Shown here piece after piece: positions 1 through 9,123 of a stretch of 13,683 nt of DNA. The first letter of the stretch is position 1, and every line of letters begins with the position of its first letter. The DNA lies in contig JACZIY010000433.1 of the NCBI GenBank assembly GCA_014860845.1, forward strand, positions 1-13,683, written 5' to 3'. Below the pieces are notes generated by a model that worked only from the letters and a program-made list of their open reading frames with translations, was not told the DNA's origin and searched no databases. Made by a program: the position numbers and the translations under genes. The DNA is from Anaerolineaceae bacterium. GTDB lineage: Bacteria > Chloroflexota > Anaerolineae > Anaerolineales > Anaerolineaceae.

Positions 1-833
1 GTATAGTTCTATTTCTAGTTGTGCCGATTATTCTTTCCATCTACTTCAGTCTTACCCAATACGATTACGTCAGCAAACCCGAGTTTATCGGTTTTCAAAA
101 CTATACAGAAGCCTTAAAAAACGACCCCCTTTTCTGGTACACATTGAAAATCACGTTTGTTTTCACGGCATTGTCTTTACCGTTGGAATTCATTCTTTCC
201 TTTGGAATAGCATTATTACTTAATTTTCGTGGTCGAGGCTTGAATGTGTTTAGAACTTTATTTTATCTTCCTTCAATCCTTCCACCAGTTGCCGTATCCA
301 TACTTTGGATCTGGATCTTGAATCCCAAATTCGGTATTCTCAATCAAGTTCTTAAGGTATTTGGTATTACTGGACCTGCATGGCTGTTTGATCCTAAATG
401 GGCATTATTTGCCCTCGTGATCATGAGCCTGTGGGGATTTGGAAGAGGGATGATCATCTATCTGGCTGGATTACAAAATATTAATTCCGAGTATTTCGAT
501 GCAGCGAAAGTCGATGGAGCAAATTTTTTCTCGATGTTTTCAAAGATAACAATTCCTCTGATGTCTCCCGTCATTTTTTTCAACATCATTATGGGAATTA
601 TCGGCTCTTTTCAGGTTTTCGCGCAGGCTTTCATCATGACAGGCGGCGGTCCGGTCCGGTCCACCCAGTTCTATATGCTCTATCTCTACCAAAATGCTTT
701 TAGGTTCTATAAAGCCGGTTATGCATCAGCATTAGGCTGGCTCCTGTTTCTCATCATCGTAGCCATATCATTGCTGGTAATACGCTCATCATCGGCCTGG
801 GTTTATTATGAAGGTGAACTTCGGGGTAAATAG
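1..833 (+). CDS. Sugar ABC transporter permease, MalF/UgpA type (5' truncated)
   Basis: Inner-membrane permease of a carbohydrate ABC importer; with the next gene it would form the membrane channel. The frame is open from the first base of the window, and the codons before the GTG at 21 encode more hydrophobic residues, so the true start lies upstream. About 270 residues are visible after that GTG against a family norm near 290-300, so roughly 20-25 are missing. About six membrane segments are visible, including an N-terminal one leading into SLTQYD, typical of this family. The EAA loop that contacts the ATPase is clear at about residues 157-183 counted from the GTG, with DAAKVDGA followed by KITIPLMSP. 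The second permease starts two bases after the stop, so the two are co-transcribed. The substrate cannot be read from the sequence; the context suggests an oligosaccharide or glycoside. Confidence 0.93.
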   Translation, partial: IVLFLVVPIILSIYFSLTQYDYVSKPEFIGFQNYTEALKNDPLFWYTLKITFVFTALSLPLEFILSFGIALLLNFRGRGLNVFRTLFYLPSILPPVAVSILWIWILNPKFGILNQVLKVFGITGPAWLFDPKWALFALVIMSLWGFGRGMIIYLAGLQNINSEYFDAAKVDGANFFSMFSKITIPLMSPVIFFNIIMGIIGSFQVFAQAFIMTGGGPVRSTQFYMLYLYQNAFRFYKAGYASALGWLLFLIIVAISLLVIRSSSAWVYYEGELRGK

Positions 834-835
834 AT

Positions 836-1705
836 ATGCAAAAAAACAATCGCTTCCCAACAATTGGCAGCCTTAAAAGGCAAACAAAAAACAAGATTCC
901 TATTTATCTTTTGCTCACGATAGGCGGAGCGATTTTCTTAATCCCATTTGCCTGGCTTTTATCGACGGCATTGGGAACTGCAGAAGATGCGGTTCGGGTA
1001 CCACATAATTTCTTCCCATGGCCTCTTCACTTCGAGAATTTTGTGAATGCCTTTGCTTCTACAAAATACCTGGGTTACCTGATGAACACCATAATTGTTA
1101 CTTCTTTAGGCGTATTAGGGAACCTGGTTTCTGTATCATTGGTGGCATATGGATTTGCCAGGATGCGATTCCGCGGCCGGGATGTTCTATTTTTCATACT
1201 ATTGATCACAATGATGATTCCTGGACAAATTCTTTTAGTTCCAAATTTCGTCCTCTTTAAGTGGCTGGGCTGGTACGACACCTTGCTCCCTCTATTTGTT
1301 CCCCAATGGTTTGCTGTCAATGCTTTTGGCGTTTTCTTATTACGTCAATTTTTTATGACAATCCCGATGGATTTCGATGACGCCGCGCGCATTGATGGAG
1401 CCAGTTCATTCAGGATCTACTGGTCTATTCTCCTTCCTCTTTCAAAACCTATCCTGACGACATTGGGGGTGCTAAGTTTTCTACTTCATTGGAATGATTA
1501 TATTGGACCTTTAATCTACATCCAAACACCTTCCAAGCAGACTTTCGCTTTGGCATTAGCTTCATTGCCCAGCCAATACTATACAAATTACCACGAAGCA
1601 ATGGCTGCAGTTTTAGCTTATGCATTACCCTGCATTATCGTATTTTTCTTAGCCCAAAAAAACCTATTACAAGGATTATCGATGACTGGATTGGGCGGAA
1701 AGTAA
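836..1705 (+). CDS. Sugar ABC transporter permease, MalG/UgpE type
   Basis: Second permease of the carbohydrate importer (COG0395-like), 289 residues, which is full length for the family. After a basic N-terminus of about 20 residues there are six predicted membrane segments, beginning at about 22-44, and a periplasmic stretch at about 50-75. The EAA loop lies at about 179-205 with DDAARIDGAS and then ILLPLSKPIL. The ATG is two bases after the upstream stop, with a GGGG-containing ribosome-binding site inside the end of the upstream gene, which indicates translational coupling. No ATPase subunit is present in the window; such systems often share a MsmK/UgpC-type ATPase encoded elsewhere. The gene is followed by 38 bases and then a catabolic gene on the same strand. 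Confidence 0.95.
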   Translation: MQKNNRFPTIGSLKRQTKNKIPIYLLLTIGGAIFLIPFAWLLSTALGTAEDAVRVPHNFFPWPLHFENFVNAFASTKYLGYLMNTIIVTSLGVLGNLVSVSLVAYGFARMRFRGRDVLFFILLITMMIPGQILLVPNFVLFKWLGWYDTLLPLFVPQWFAVNAFGVFLLRQFFMTIPMDFDDAARIDGASSFRIYWSILLPLSKPILTTLGVLSFLLHWNDYIGPLIYIQTPSKQTFALALASLPSQYYTNYHEAMAAVLAYALPCIIVFFLAQKNLLQGLSMTGLGGK

Positions 1706-1743
1706 TTAACTTTATCCATTTTCTTGTTTCAAAGGAGCTCAAC

Positions 1744-2583
1744 ATGGAAATTGGTTTTTTAACCTGGTATTTCAAACAGACACAGCTGGAAGAGTTATTC
1801 AAATGGGCTGATGCTAATGGTTTTTCAGGTATCGAACTTGATGATTGCCCGGACGACCTTGATTTTGTAAAAAAAATAATTTCAAAATATCCGAGGGTTA
1901 GGATCTTTGCTTTAGGTCGCGCTCGTAACTTTCTATTTGGAGATAACGAGGATCGAAAAGCTGTAGCTTCACTTCTAACCCGGGATATCGAAATTGCTTC
2001 TGAATTGGGGATTGGTGTCATTAACATTTTTGCAGGTAAAGATCCCAACAAATCGATTGAGGATAATCTCAAACTATTCCAGGATGTCTTCACCCCCCTT
2101 GCAATCCATGCCGAGAAACATAAGGTCTACCTTGCGATGGAAAATTGCGCTCAACGAAACTGGTGGCCTACTGGTGGAAACCTGGCACATACTCCAGAAT
2201 TGTGGCGGAAACTCTTCGACTTGGTCCCTTCAAAGCATATTGGATTGACCATCGATCCTTCTCACTTCATCTGGCAGCGGATGGACTATCTCAAGGCAAT
2301 GAAAGAATTCGGTGATCGTATCTATTGGGCTCACGCGAAAGATTGTGAAGTTCATCAAGATATCCTTGCTGATAGAGGTATTTATGGTGAAAATTGGTGG
2401 CATTACCGACTACCTGGATGGGGAGAGATGAACTGGGCAGGGTTTTTCACGATATTGCGGGAAATTGGTTACACCGGTCCAATCGGCATCGAACACGAGG
2501 ATCGTTATTGGAACAAGAACGACGAAGAAATAAAACACGGTCTGAAAATGGCTAAGAATTTTTTGAACAAATTCGAATATTAG
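1744..2583 (+). CDS. TIM-barrel sugar isomerase/epimerase (AP endonuclease 2 fold)
   Basis: Predicted cytoplasmic metal-dependent enzyme of the xylose-isomerase-like TIM-barrel superfamily (PF01261), 279 residues, a usual length. The metal/catalytic positions are visible: E133 in AMENC, D171 and H174 in IDPSH, H197 in AHAKD and E250 in GIEHED. The YRLPGWGEMNW stretch near 221-231 is the conserved late-barrel segment of sugar isomerases/epimerases. The start is supported by AAAGGAG at 1731-1737, six bases before the ATG. The family covers ketose epimerases, inosose isomerases or dehydratases (IolE/IolI type) and the eliminases of 3-keto-glycoside pathways. Lying two genes from a Gfo/Idh/MocA dehydrogenase, it may act on an oxidised sugar made by that enzyme. 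The exact reaction is not determinable here. It is not XylA, which is a separate gene further on. Confidence 0.88.
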   Translation: MEIGFLTWYFKQTQLEELFKWADANGFSGIELDDCPDDLDFVKKIISKYPRVRIFALGRARNFLFGDNEDRKAVASLLTRDIEIASELGIGVINIFAGKDPNKSIEDNLKLFQDVFTPLAIHAEKHKVYLAMENCAQRNWWPTGGNLAHTPELWRKLFDLVPSKHIGLTIDPSHFIWQRMDYLKAMKEFGDRIYWAHAKDCEVHQDILADRGIYGENWWHYRLPGWGEMNWAGFFTILREIGYTGPIGIEHEDRYWNKNDEEIKHGLKMAKNFLNKFEY

Positions 2584-2593
2584 GAGAACCAAT

Positions 2594-3640
2594 ATGAAAA
2601 GAGAACGAAAACTACCGTCAGACCGTCCATTAAAGATCATCCTTATGACCCATGTGGAAGGAGATGAATCAGAACCAGAGGGAAGCCCACCTTGCGGAGA
2701 TCTTACCTATCAGACAGGAGGATTGCCGGAACCCGGCCAAAAATTAGATTATTGCACTTATGAGATCGATGTATCTGGAACCGAATTGATGCATGAGACA
2801 TTGCAATCTTTTTCTGACACATTGGGAAAACCTCCAAGACTCTTTATTGAACCTGTCGGAAGTTATTGGCACACCGAAGGGGACTCAAAATATGGTGGAA
2901 AACTTTTCAGGAAATATGATTATTTATCATTTGGCTGTGAGTTTGGGATCCAAACACACGATATCTATTACGCAGGAACTGGCTATTGTTGGTATGCCTC
3001 TCCACCAAATCCCGGAGGTATTTGGAGAAGGATGGCAGATATGCATTGCTTTGCGGAACGTGTTCATATTAATGGAAGAAAAGTAAATGGCGGATTAACA
3101 TATACTGGTGGTCATAAAAACGTGTCTCCGCCAATGGATTCCAAGGAAGCAGAATACTATATTGATCACACCGCATATACGTTAGGATACAGGGTTTCAT
3201 TTGAGGATTTTGACGGACATTGGCAGGGAAGACCAAAAACGATTAATCCCGATTGCGCCTGCCCATATGCCTATGAAGCAGATTATGGTGATGGAGTTCG
3301 CCTATTAAAGATAGACTTTAACGGGATGATTACAGCAGATTCACCGCGAAACACCCCGCGCAGTGAACAACCAGATGAAGCCTTGGCTCGATTAGACCGG
3401 ACAGTTGAGGCGCAATTAGCTGATAACGATCCAACCCACCTGTATTATTTCGCAACAACCTTCCACTCCAATGTATTTTGGATCGATCATAACCTTACTA
3501 AAAACGGTGCGCCGCTTCTTCGCGAAGGGGCTGGATTAAAGAATTTCATGGATGGAGTTCAATCACGAGAGAACTCAGGAGTCAATATCGAATTCATTAC
3601 TCCCAAAGATTTATTGAACGAATATCACTTAATCCAATAA
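2594..3640 (+). CDS. Unidentified 348-residue protein, possibly polysaccharide-deacetylase fold
   Basis: I do not recognise this family with certainty. It has no signal peptide or membrane segment and is rich in Cys, Trp, Tyr and His, so it looks like a cytoplasmic enzyme. Three features recall NodB-type polysaccharide deacetylases and related seven-stranded barrels: an early strand ending in MTHVEGDE (H20, E22, D24), a central EFGIQTHDIYY (E116-Y126) where that family has its EIG-x-H motif, and a late strand YYFATTFHSN (H291) where it has a catalytic His. The match is imperfect, and the canonical TFDDGP motif is absent. AGGAG at 2582-2586 overlaps the upstream stop and sits seven bases before the ATG. 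Its place between a sugar isomerase and a sugar dehydrogenase suggests a step on the same carbohydrate. A catalytic role is inferred; the deacetylase idea is only a hypothesis. Confidence 0.75.
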   Translation: MKRERKLPSDRPLKIILMTHVEGDESEPEGSPPCGDLTYQTGGLPEPGQKLDYCTYEIDVSGTELMHETLQSFSDTLGKPPRLFIEPVGSYWHTEGDSKYGGKLFRKYDYLSFGCEFGIQTHDIYYAGTGYCWYASPPNPGGIWRRMADMHCFAERVHINGRKVNGGLTYTGGHKNVSPPMDSKEAEYYIDHTAYTLGYRVSFEDFDGHWQGRPKTINPDCACPYAYEADYGDGVRLLKIDFNGMITADSPRNTPRSEQPDEALARLDRTVEAQLADNDPTHLYYFATTFHSNVFWIDHNLTKNGAPLLREGAGLKNFMDGVQSRENSGVNIEFITPKDLLNEYHLIQ

Positions 3641-3667
3641 ATATACTTTTTCATAGCCTGGAGATTA

Positions 3668-4792
3668 ATGATGACTGTTGAGAAAAAAATAAATATCGGG
3701 CTAATCGGTAGTGGTGCAATAACTCGTTTCATCCATGTGCCCGGTTTCCAATTATGCCATGAGGTAGAGGTTTTGGTTGCTTGCGATGCTGATCAGGAAA
3801 TTGCACAAACCACTGCTGAAATGTTCGGTATCCCCAATGTGACAACAGATTTTCGAGAGGTAATCACTGATTCAAGGATCGACGCTGTGGTCATTGCCAC
3901 CCCCAATTATTTACACCGGCCGATCTGTTTGGAAGCATTTGAAAATCGAAAAAATGTATTAAGTGAAAAACCATTGGGTTTAACCCTGGCTGAAAGCAAA
4001 GAAATGTTAAAAGCTGCAGAGGAGTCAAATCTCATCCATGCTGTTTCGTTTGTTTATCGTTTTGCACCAGCGATGCGCTATTTGAAGTATTTGATTGATA
4101 GTAAGACACTAGGAGAGATCCGTCATTTTCGCGCCCAATATCTTCAAAAAGTCCCGGATATATTCCTTGGTTGGCGCTCTAAAAGCGCGCAAGCAGGTCG
4201 TGCCGGAGCACTCGGCGATATCGGTCCTCACCTCATCGACTTCGCACGTCTCCTTGTAGGAGAAATCAAGGCTGTTTCCGGGTGGACAAAGACCTTTTTA
4301 CCCCAAAGGCAAGTTGCTGGTACAACTCGTTATGAGGATTGCGATGTAGATGACGCTTCAGGCTTTATCACAGAATTTAGTAATGGCGCGACAGGTGTGT
4401 TTGAAGTTTCTCGCTTAGTTCCTGGACGCGGTTGTGGAAAAAACGAGTTTCAATCAGTAGAGGTTAATGGCACTAAGGGTAGCGCAATCTATCATCTTCA
4501 GGATCCATTCAATCTTCAGGTTTTCCCCGGTCATCCATATAATGATGGTCACTTGTATTCCATGCCAGTTCCTGAAACATTTCTAAAAGAGGCAGAAACA
4601 TCGCGACGGGTAATCGACCACGAGTGTAATGTCGGATTCCGTTATGATCAGGCATTCTCCTTCATTCAAGCCATCCGGGGAAATCCCCAGTGTTTATTAC
4701 CCACATTCAAAGATGGAGAACGTTCTCAGGCTGTTGTAGATGCTGTGCTTGAATCTGCTGCTAGTCGCAAATGGGTCACAGTCTCTGATTGA
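3668..4792 (+). CDS. Gfo/Idh/MocA family oxidoreductase
   Basis: NAD(P)-dependent sugar or cyclitol dehydrogenase, 374 residues, cytoplasmic. The N-terminal Rossmann fold shows the GLIGSGAI nucleotide-binding turn (residues 11-18), then VVIATPN at 74-80 and the family signature SEKPLG at 99-104 with K101. The C-terminal domain contains GDIGPHLID (183-191), where D184 and H188 are the usual catalytic pair. Two in-frame ATGs occur at 3668 and 3671. GGAG at 3660-3663 is four bases from the first and seven from the second, so the second may be the true start. The gene lies 27 bases after the unidentified 348-residue gene. Known activities in this family include inositol dehydrogenase, glucose-fructose oxidoreductase, and 3-oxidation of glycosides. 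The TIM-barrel isomerase nearby makes a ketosugar or 3-keto-glycoside route plausible, but the substrate is unknown. Confidence 0.93.
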   Translation: MMTVEKKINIGLIGSGAITRFIHVPGFQLCHEVEVLVACDADQEIAQTTAEMFGIPNVTTDFREVITDSRIDAVVIATPNYLHRPICLEAFENRKNVLSEKPLGLTLAESKEMLKAAEESNLIHAVSFVYRFAPAMRYLKYLIDSKTLGEIRHFRAQYLQKVPDIFLGWRSKSAQAGRAGALGDIGPHLIDFARLLVGEIKAVSGWTKTFLPQRQVAGTTRYEDCDVDDASGFITEFSNGATGVFEVSRLVPGRGCGKNEFQSVEVNGTKGSAIYHLQDPFNLQVFPGHPYNDGHLYSMPVPETFLKEAETSRRVIDHECNVGFRYDQAFSFIQAIRGNPQCLLPTFKDGERSQAVVDAVLESAASRKWVTVSD

Positions 4793-4901
4793 AAACAACG
4801 ACTCTCGATTGGCAATTAAATTGATAAAAAATCTGACAACAAACAATTCCTCCAATTTGAGCATTGCGTTCGATTACAGAATTCACTGAGGAAAGGTCTC
4901 T

Positions 4902-7676
4902 ATGGGAAAAGACAATAAAAAAAACCACCATCTGGGTGTCTATCTTGGCAAGTCCTCTGTGGCTGAAGGAATTAATGCAATCAAGTTTTTAAGTAACGGG
5001 AATAACCACCCAGATACTCAAGAGAAATTTTCAGTACTTGTCGTTCCTCACACGCACGCTGACCTTTGCTGGCCAGAAATACCCGATTATTGCATTGATG
5101 CCTGTATGGCATGTATCGATGATCTGCTTCGATTCCAACAACTTTCTCCCGGATTTCGTTTTAGCATGGAACATGCTTTTTACTTGCGGATATACCTTGA
5201 GAGAAATCCAGAATCGACAGAAAAAATCATCGACTTGATAAGACGAGGTTTTTTTGAGTGTGGTGCTTTTTACCTGGGACCAACCGAATTGACAGCAGGT
5301 GGGGAGAGTCTGATCCGAGAGTTGTACCTTGGAAAAAGGTGGCTTAAGGAGAAATTCAATATTGACGCTAAAGTTGTGTGGAATGTGGATTGTCCCGGTC
5401 ACACTATGCAATTGCCCCAGATTTTAACCCGTGCCGGGGTCCCTTATTTTGTTATCTGGAAAGAATTTAATTTATTTGAACATGATTACAGCGGATATAA
5501 CGGTCCTTGTTTTTTCCGATGGGCAGCCCCAGATAAGAGTGAAGTTGTGACTTGTTTTACCCCTGGAGGTTATGGAATTGGAAGACAATTAGGTTTTCGA
5601 GAACCCTTTAACGTACTGATGGACCGCCTCCCCGGTTTCTTAAATGACGTTGCAGGTCATTTGAATCATTATCAGCTCCCGAAAGTCATCTTGATCGCAG
5701 ATGGAACCGATATTGAGAGACCAACTCTGGATGTGACAAAAAACATCAAACAATGGAATGAGAAATTCAATCATCCGAAGATGGAATTAGTAACAACCGA
5801 AGAGTTTTTCGAGCGAATTGATCGAACTTCTTTACCCCAAATAAACGGTGAAAGCCCAAATTGGTGGGACACGATTGGATCATTTCAGAATGAGCGGGTG
5901 ATGGGCGAAAGACAGTTAGAGCCCCGCCAGGCAGCCGCGGAAGCATTTAGCGCAGTAGTATCAATCCTAAATAGTAGTTATGAACATCCCAATAGCCTGC
6001 TTGAAAAAATTTGGGAAAACCGCCTCTTCGCTAATGAACATAATTCTGGCGGACGCAACGGAAACATTTCAGATGCAGTGAAGTTAACCAAGATCAAATC
6101 TGCGCGTGTTCTAGTGGATAATGTATTAAACCAATCCCTAGCGGAGATCGCCTTAAATGTAAACTTTCAGCAAACAGGGATTCCTGTCCTGGTTTTCAAC
6201 TCAATCTTATGGACTCGAAAAAATGTCATTGAGATTGAGTTGCATTTTCGAAGGGGAGAATTTAACTCGATAAAAATCGTTGATCGTCATGGCACAGAAA
6301 TACCATACCAGGAAAAATCGCTTACCTGCTACGACGATAACTCCATCAAGGATTGTGTCCTTCTTGTCTGCATGAAACTACCCGCGCTAGGGTATGAGAC
6401 ACTTTACGTAATTAATGAAAAACCACAGGAGATTACCAACCAGATCTTTAGCAGAGTTAATAAACATACATATGAAAATCAGTGGTTCGTTTTCTCAGTA
6501 GATCCGGTATCCGGTTATCTGGTCAGTATTAAAAATAAACTCAATGGAGAAGAACTACTATCATGTTCTGAGTTTCATTTTGGTGAACTGGTCACCGTTG
6601 AAAACACCGCACATGATGAAGATGAACACCTTACTGGAAAATATTGGAGAAGTAGTCAATACAGGTCAAAAGCCTGGCTCTCCGAAAATGGTCCTATTCG
6701 AGCAGTTTGGACTGTGGAAGGAGACTTTAAAGGGTGTTTCCGGCGACAAAATTTCATTTTCTATCGAGATCTTCAAAGGTTCGATATTGAGAGTGAAATT
6801 GAATGGCATGGTGAAAAAGACCTGCAATTAATGCAATCCTTTCCATTTGTTTTCAACAATGAAACCAAATTGGATTATGGCGTTCCCTTTGGGCATTCCA
6901 GATATCTTGCCGAAAATCCTAGCTGGACGAAGATCCATCCAAGTATCAGGGGTGTGCGCGATTGGTTGCATGTAGGAGGAAAACAAGCTGGCATAACTCT
7001 CGCGAGCGAGGTCATTCCCTTTGAGTTCAGGAATCGCATCAAGTCGATTAACCAAGAAATGCTCGTGCAACCGATCCTGATCAAAACAACTTATAGCTGT
7101 CATGATCACCTGGAATTTCTCAGAAAATTGAATCTGGACACGATAAACATTCAAGCAAAAGAAACTGGTACCAAAGCAATTCGACCAGATAATCCTGAAG
7201 TTCGATGGGATCAAACTGGTAAACACATATATAAATTTAGTGTAATGATTGATTCAGGTAGTTTTGATCCTGTCGCATCATCCCGTTTCGGTATAGAATT
7301 TCAAACTCCCTTCTTCTATTTTATTCATTATGAAAACTTGGACCAGTTTCCTCATTTACAAATGGAGCAAGTAAAAAGCCGCCTCAGTAATCTTGATCGC
7401 AATTTACCCGAAAGCATTTGCTTTATCGCGTGTGAGAGTATGAACGTAATCCCAACCTGGGTCAAGAAAGCAGAAGATGGTGAAGGGATTATCGTACGAT
7501 GCTACGAAGCCGGTGGGTTACAGGGAAAAACCACTTTTGAAACTTTCCTTCCCCTGACAGAAGCATACGAGACCGATATTATCGAATATGACATAAACAG
7601 GTTGGAAATTGTGAATGGCAGGTTAGCAACCGATCTTGAACCTTATAAGATCGAAACTGTTCGAATAAAATTCTAA
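4902..7676 (+). CDS. Glycoside hydrolase family 38 alpha-mannosidase-like protein
   Basis: Retaining, zinc-dependent exo-glycosidase of family GH38, 924 residues. A 44-residue leader that does not look like a signal peptide precedes the first catalytic strand VVPHTHADLCW (47-57), in which H52 and D54 are expected zinc ligands. The nucleophile and zinc ligand is D163 in WNVDCPGHT. ADGTD at 266-270 may carry the acid/base, and H380 in NEHNSGG is the likely fourth metal ligand. A middle helical region at about 330-375 and a long beta-rich C-terminal half complete the usual GH38 plan. With no export signal it should act in the cytoplasm on imported sugars. The start has a strong GAGGAAAGG at 4888-4896. 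The gene is preceded by 109 bases without a convincing promoter or terminator, so it may extend the upstream operon. The family assignment is firm; true alpha-mannoside specificity is inferred. Confidence 0.93.
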   Translation: MGKDNKKNHHLGVYLGKSSVAEGINAIKFLSNGNNHPDTQEKFSVLVVPHTHADLCWPEIPDYCIDACMACIDDLLRFQQLSPGFRFSMEHAFYLRIYLERNPESTEKIIDLIRRGFFECGAFYLGPTELTAGGESLIRELYLGKRWLKEKFNIDAKVVWNVDCPGHTMQLPQILTRAGVPYFVIWKEFNLFEHDYSGYNGPCFFRWAAPDKSEVVTCFTPGGYGIGRQLGFREPFNVLMDRLPGFLNDVAGHLNHYQLPKVILIADGTDIERPTLDVTKNIKQWNEKFNHPKMELVTTEEFFERIDRTSLPQINGESPNWWDTIGSFQNERVMGERQLEPRQAAAEAFSAVVSILNSSYEHPNSLLEKIWENRLFANEHNSGGRNGNISDAVKLTKIKSARVLVDNVLNQSLAEIALNVNFQQTGIPVLVFNSILWTRKNVIEIELHFRRGEFNSIKIVDRHGTEIPYQEKSLTCYDDNSIKDCVLLVCMKLPALGYETLYVINEKPQEITNQIFSRVNKHTYENQWFVFSVDPVSGYLVSIKNKLNGEELLSCSEFHFGELVTVENTAHDEDEHLTGKYWRSSQYRSKAWLSENGPIRAVWTVEGDFKGCFRRQNFIFYRDLQRFDIESEIEWHGEKDLQLMQSFPFVFNNETKLDYGVPFGHSRYLAENPSWTKIHPSIRGVRDWLHVGGKQAGITLASEVIPFEFRNRIKSINQEMLVQPILIKTTYSCHDHLEFLRKLNLDTINIQAKETGTKAIRPDNPEVRWDQTGKHIYKFSVMIDSGSFDPVASSRFGIEFQTPFFYFIHYENLDQFPHLQMEQVKSRLSNLDRNLPESICFIACESMNVIPTWVKKAEDGEGIIVRCYEAGGLQGKTTFETFLPLTEAYETDIIEYDINRLEIVNGRLATDLEPYKIETVRIKF

Positions 7677-7714
7677 TAATATACCAATCAAAGAAAGACA
7701 AAATTTAAGGGTAA

Positions 7715-9037
7715 ATGAGAAATCTAAGTTCTTCCATTGCAAAGGTTAGAAGCTCCTTCTTTGGGGAGAGAACAGTACTTCCGTCGCAATTATCTGGAAC
7801 TTTCCATAAGGCGATCTTATTTCAAATTTGCATTACAGCTGGTTTCGAAGCGATTTTTGTTTTAGGTGCTTTATCTGCTCAAAGGATCACAGGAACAGAT
7901 CAGATCTTTGGATTAGCTTCAACAACTGCGTTCGCCTTCGGCCAGTTAGCAATTTCACTACCCACTGGAAGATGGATGGATAGGTACGGTCGAAAGCCAG
8001 TTCTTTTTTCTGGAGCACTGGTGGAAGCAACTGGTTTATTCCTGATTGGAATCTCAATACCAATTGAGTCTCAATTGCTTATTACACTTGGACTATTACT
8101 TCTGGGATTGGGTAGCGGGATTGCTCAAATGGCCTATCTTATTGGAGGAGACATTTTCCCTCCTGCAAGGCGAGCCGAGGGACTGGGAATCATGAATAGC
8201 GTCATTGCAGTCGGAGTGGTTTTAGGACCTTACCTTGTTGGATTGATAGGCGATGCGGCGACTGCAATAAATCTCGACAAGCTTTCAACTCCATGGTTTG
8301 TTATGGGTGGGCTTGTAGCCATAGCCGCATGGATAATGCACCACCTGAAACCTGAACCCCTTGAGGTGGCACGAAAACCATATCAATATTATCCTGAGAT
8401 CAAAAGTGAATTCAGTACGCCAGAATCAAATCACGGAAGCTTGAACCAGAGATCAAAATCAGGTTTATTTACATATCCGATGGTGGCATCGATTGGGATC
8501 ACATTTTGTTTCCAGGGAACAAGAATGTCCATTATCCCATTATTAACTTACATACTTGTCGCAAAGGGATATTCATTAACTACTGGCGCAATAATGGTCG
8601 CAGCGATGGGGTTGGGAATGGTTGTTGCTGCCATACCATCTGGTCACCTAGGGGATCGATTGGGAAGAAAAAAGCCACTATTAATGGCAGGGGTAGTCGG
8701 TACATTGACCGCCGCATTGATCCCACAGGTTGCTTCAGCAGTCTTAATATTTATTTTATTATTCTTAATGGGTGCAGCTTTTATTACGATGTTGACAATG
8801 ACGCGAGTAATCATAACAGATGTCACAAAAGTTGACCAGCGTGCTTCCGCGATGGCGTTCTCTATGATTGCTGTTGGCATTGCAGTAGTAATTTTCCCAA
8901 CTGTCGCCTCCTATATTCTCAACCGATGGGGTTGGTCAAGCATCTCATGGTTAAGTGTAATCCTCATGAGCCTCGCTTTGCTGCAGATTTTTTTCTTGCA
9001 AGAAAAAGGAGTTGGCGGCTGGAATCTCGAAGAGTGA
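7715..9037 (+). CDS. Major facilitator superfamily transporter
   Basis: Integral membrane permease of 440 residues with about 12 hydrophobic segments in two halves. The MFS signature between helices 2 and 3 is present in both halves: GRWMDRYGRK at 85-94 and GHLGDRLGRKK at 310-320. The hydrophilic stretch at about 212-250 is the usual central cytoplasmic loop. The N-terminal 30 residues are polar and probably cytoplasmic. AAGGG at 7707-7711 lies only three bases before the ATG, so initiation may be weak. It follows GH38 by 38 bases on the same strand, and no terminator is visible between them. The substrate cannot be assigned: uptake of a sugar or sugar derivative fits the neighbourhood, but drug-efflux relatives share the same motifs. 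Confidence 0.9.
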   Translation: MRNLSSSIAKVRSSFFGERTVLPSQLSGTFHKAILFQICITAGFEAIFVLGALSAQRITGTDQIFGLASTTAFAFGQLAISLPTGRWMDRYGRKPVLFSGALVEATGLFLIGISIPIESQLLITLGLLLLGLGSGIAQMAYLIGGDIFPPARRAEGLGIMNSVIAVGVVLGPYLVGLIGDAATAINLDKLSTPWFVMGGLVAIAAWIMHHLKPEPLEVARKPYQYYPEIKSEFSTPESNHGSLNQRSKSGLFTYPMVASIGITFCFQGTRMSIIPLLTYILVAKGYSLTTGAIMVAAMGLGMVVAAIPSGHLGDRLGRKKPLLMAGVVGTLTAALIPQVASAVLIFILLFLMGAAFITMLTMTRVIITDVTKVDQRASAMAFSMIAVGIAVVIFPTVASYILNRWGWSSISWLSVILMSLALLQIFFLQEKGVGGWNLEE

Positions 9038-9100
9038 TTTTATGACACAACCGAGCATATGGCTCTTAAGGTTTTTCGAAAGATGGATTGTAGGACTCGT

Positions 9101-9123
9101 AGGTTATCACAATTTTATAACCT
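9101..9123. repeat. Stem-loop after the MFS gene
   Basis: AGGTTAT at 9101-9107 and ATAACCT at 9117-9123 form a perfect 7-base inverted repeat with a 9-base AT-rich loop, 63 bases after the MFS stop. No run of T follows on the plus strand, so it is not a standard intrinsic terminator. It could be a transcript-stabilising hairpin, a weak terminator or a binding site. Confidence 0.4.

Noticed and set aside
4793..4901. Possible promoter before the GH38 gene
   Set aside because: TTGGCA at 4810 and TTGAGC at 4857 have no acceptable -10 at the right distance, so no promoter is called.
9053..9065. GAGC/GGCTC hairpin after the MFS gene as a terminator
   Set aside because: The stem is only four pairs and no adjacent T-run follows the hairpin directly.
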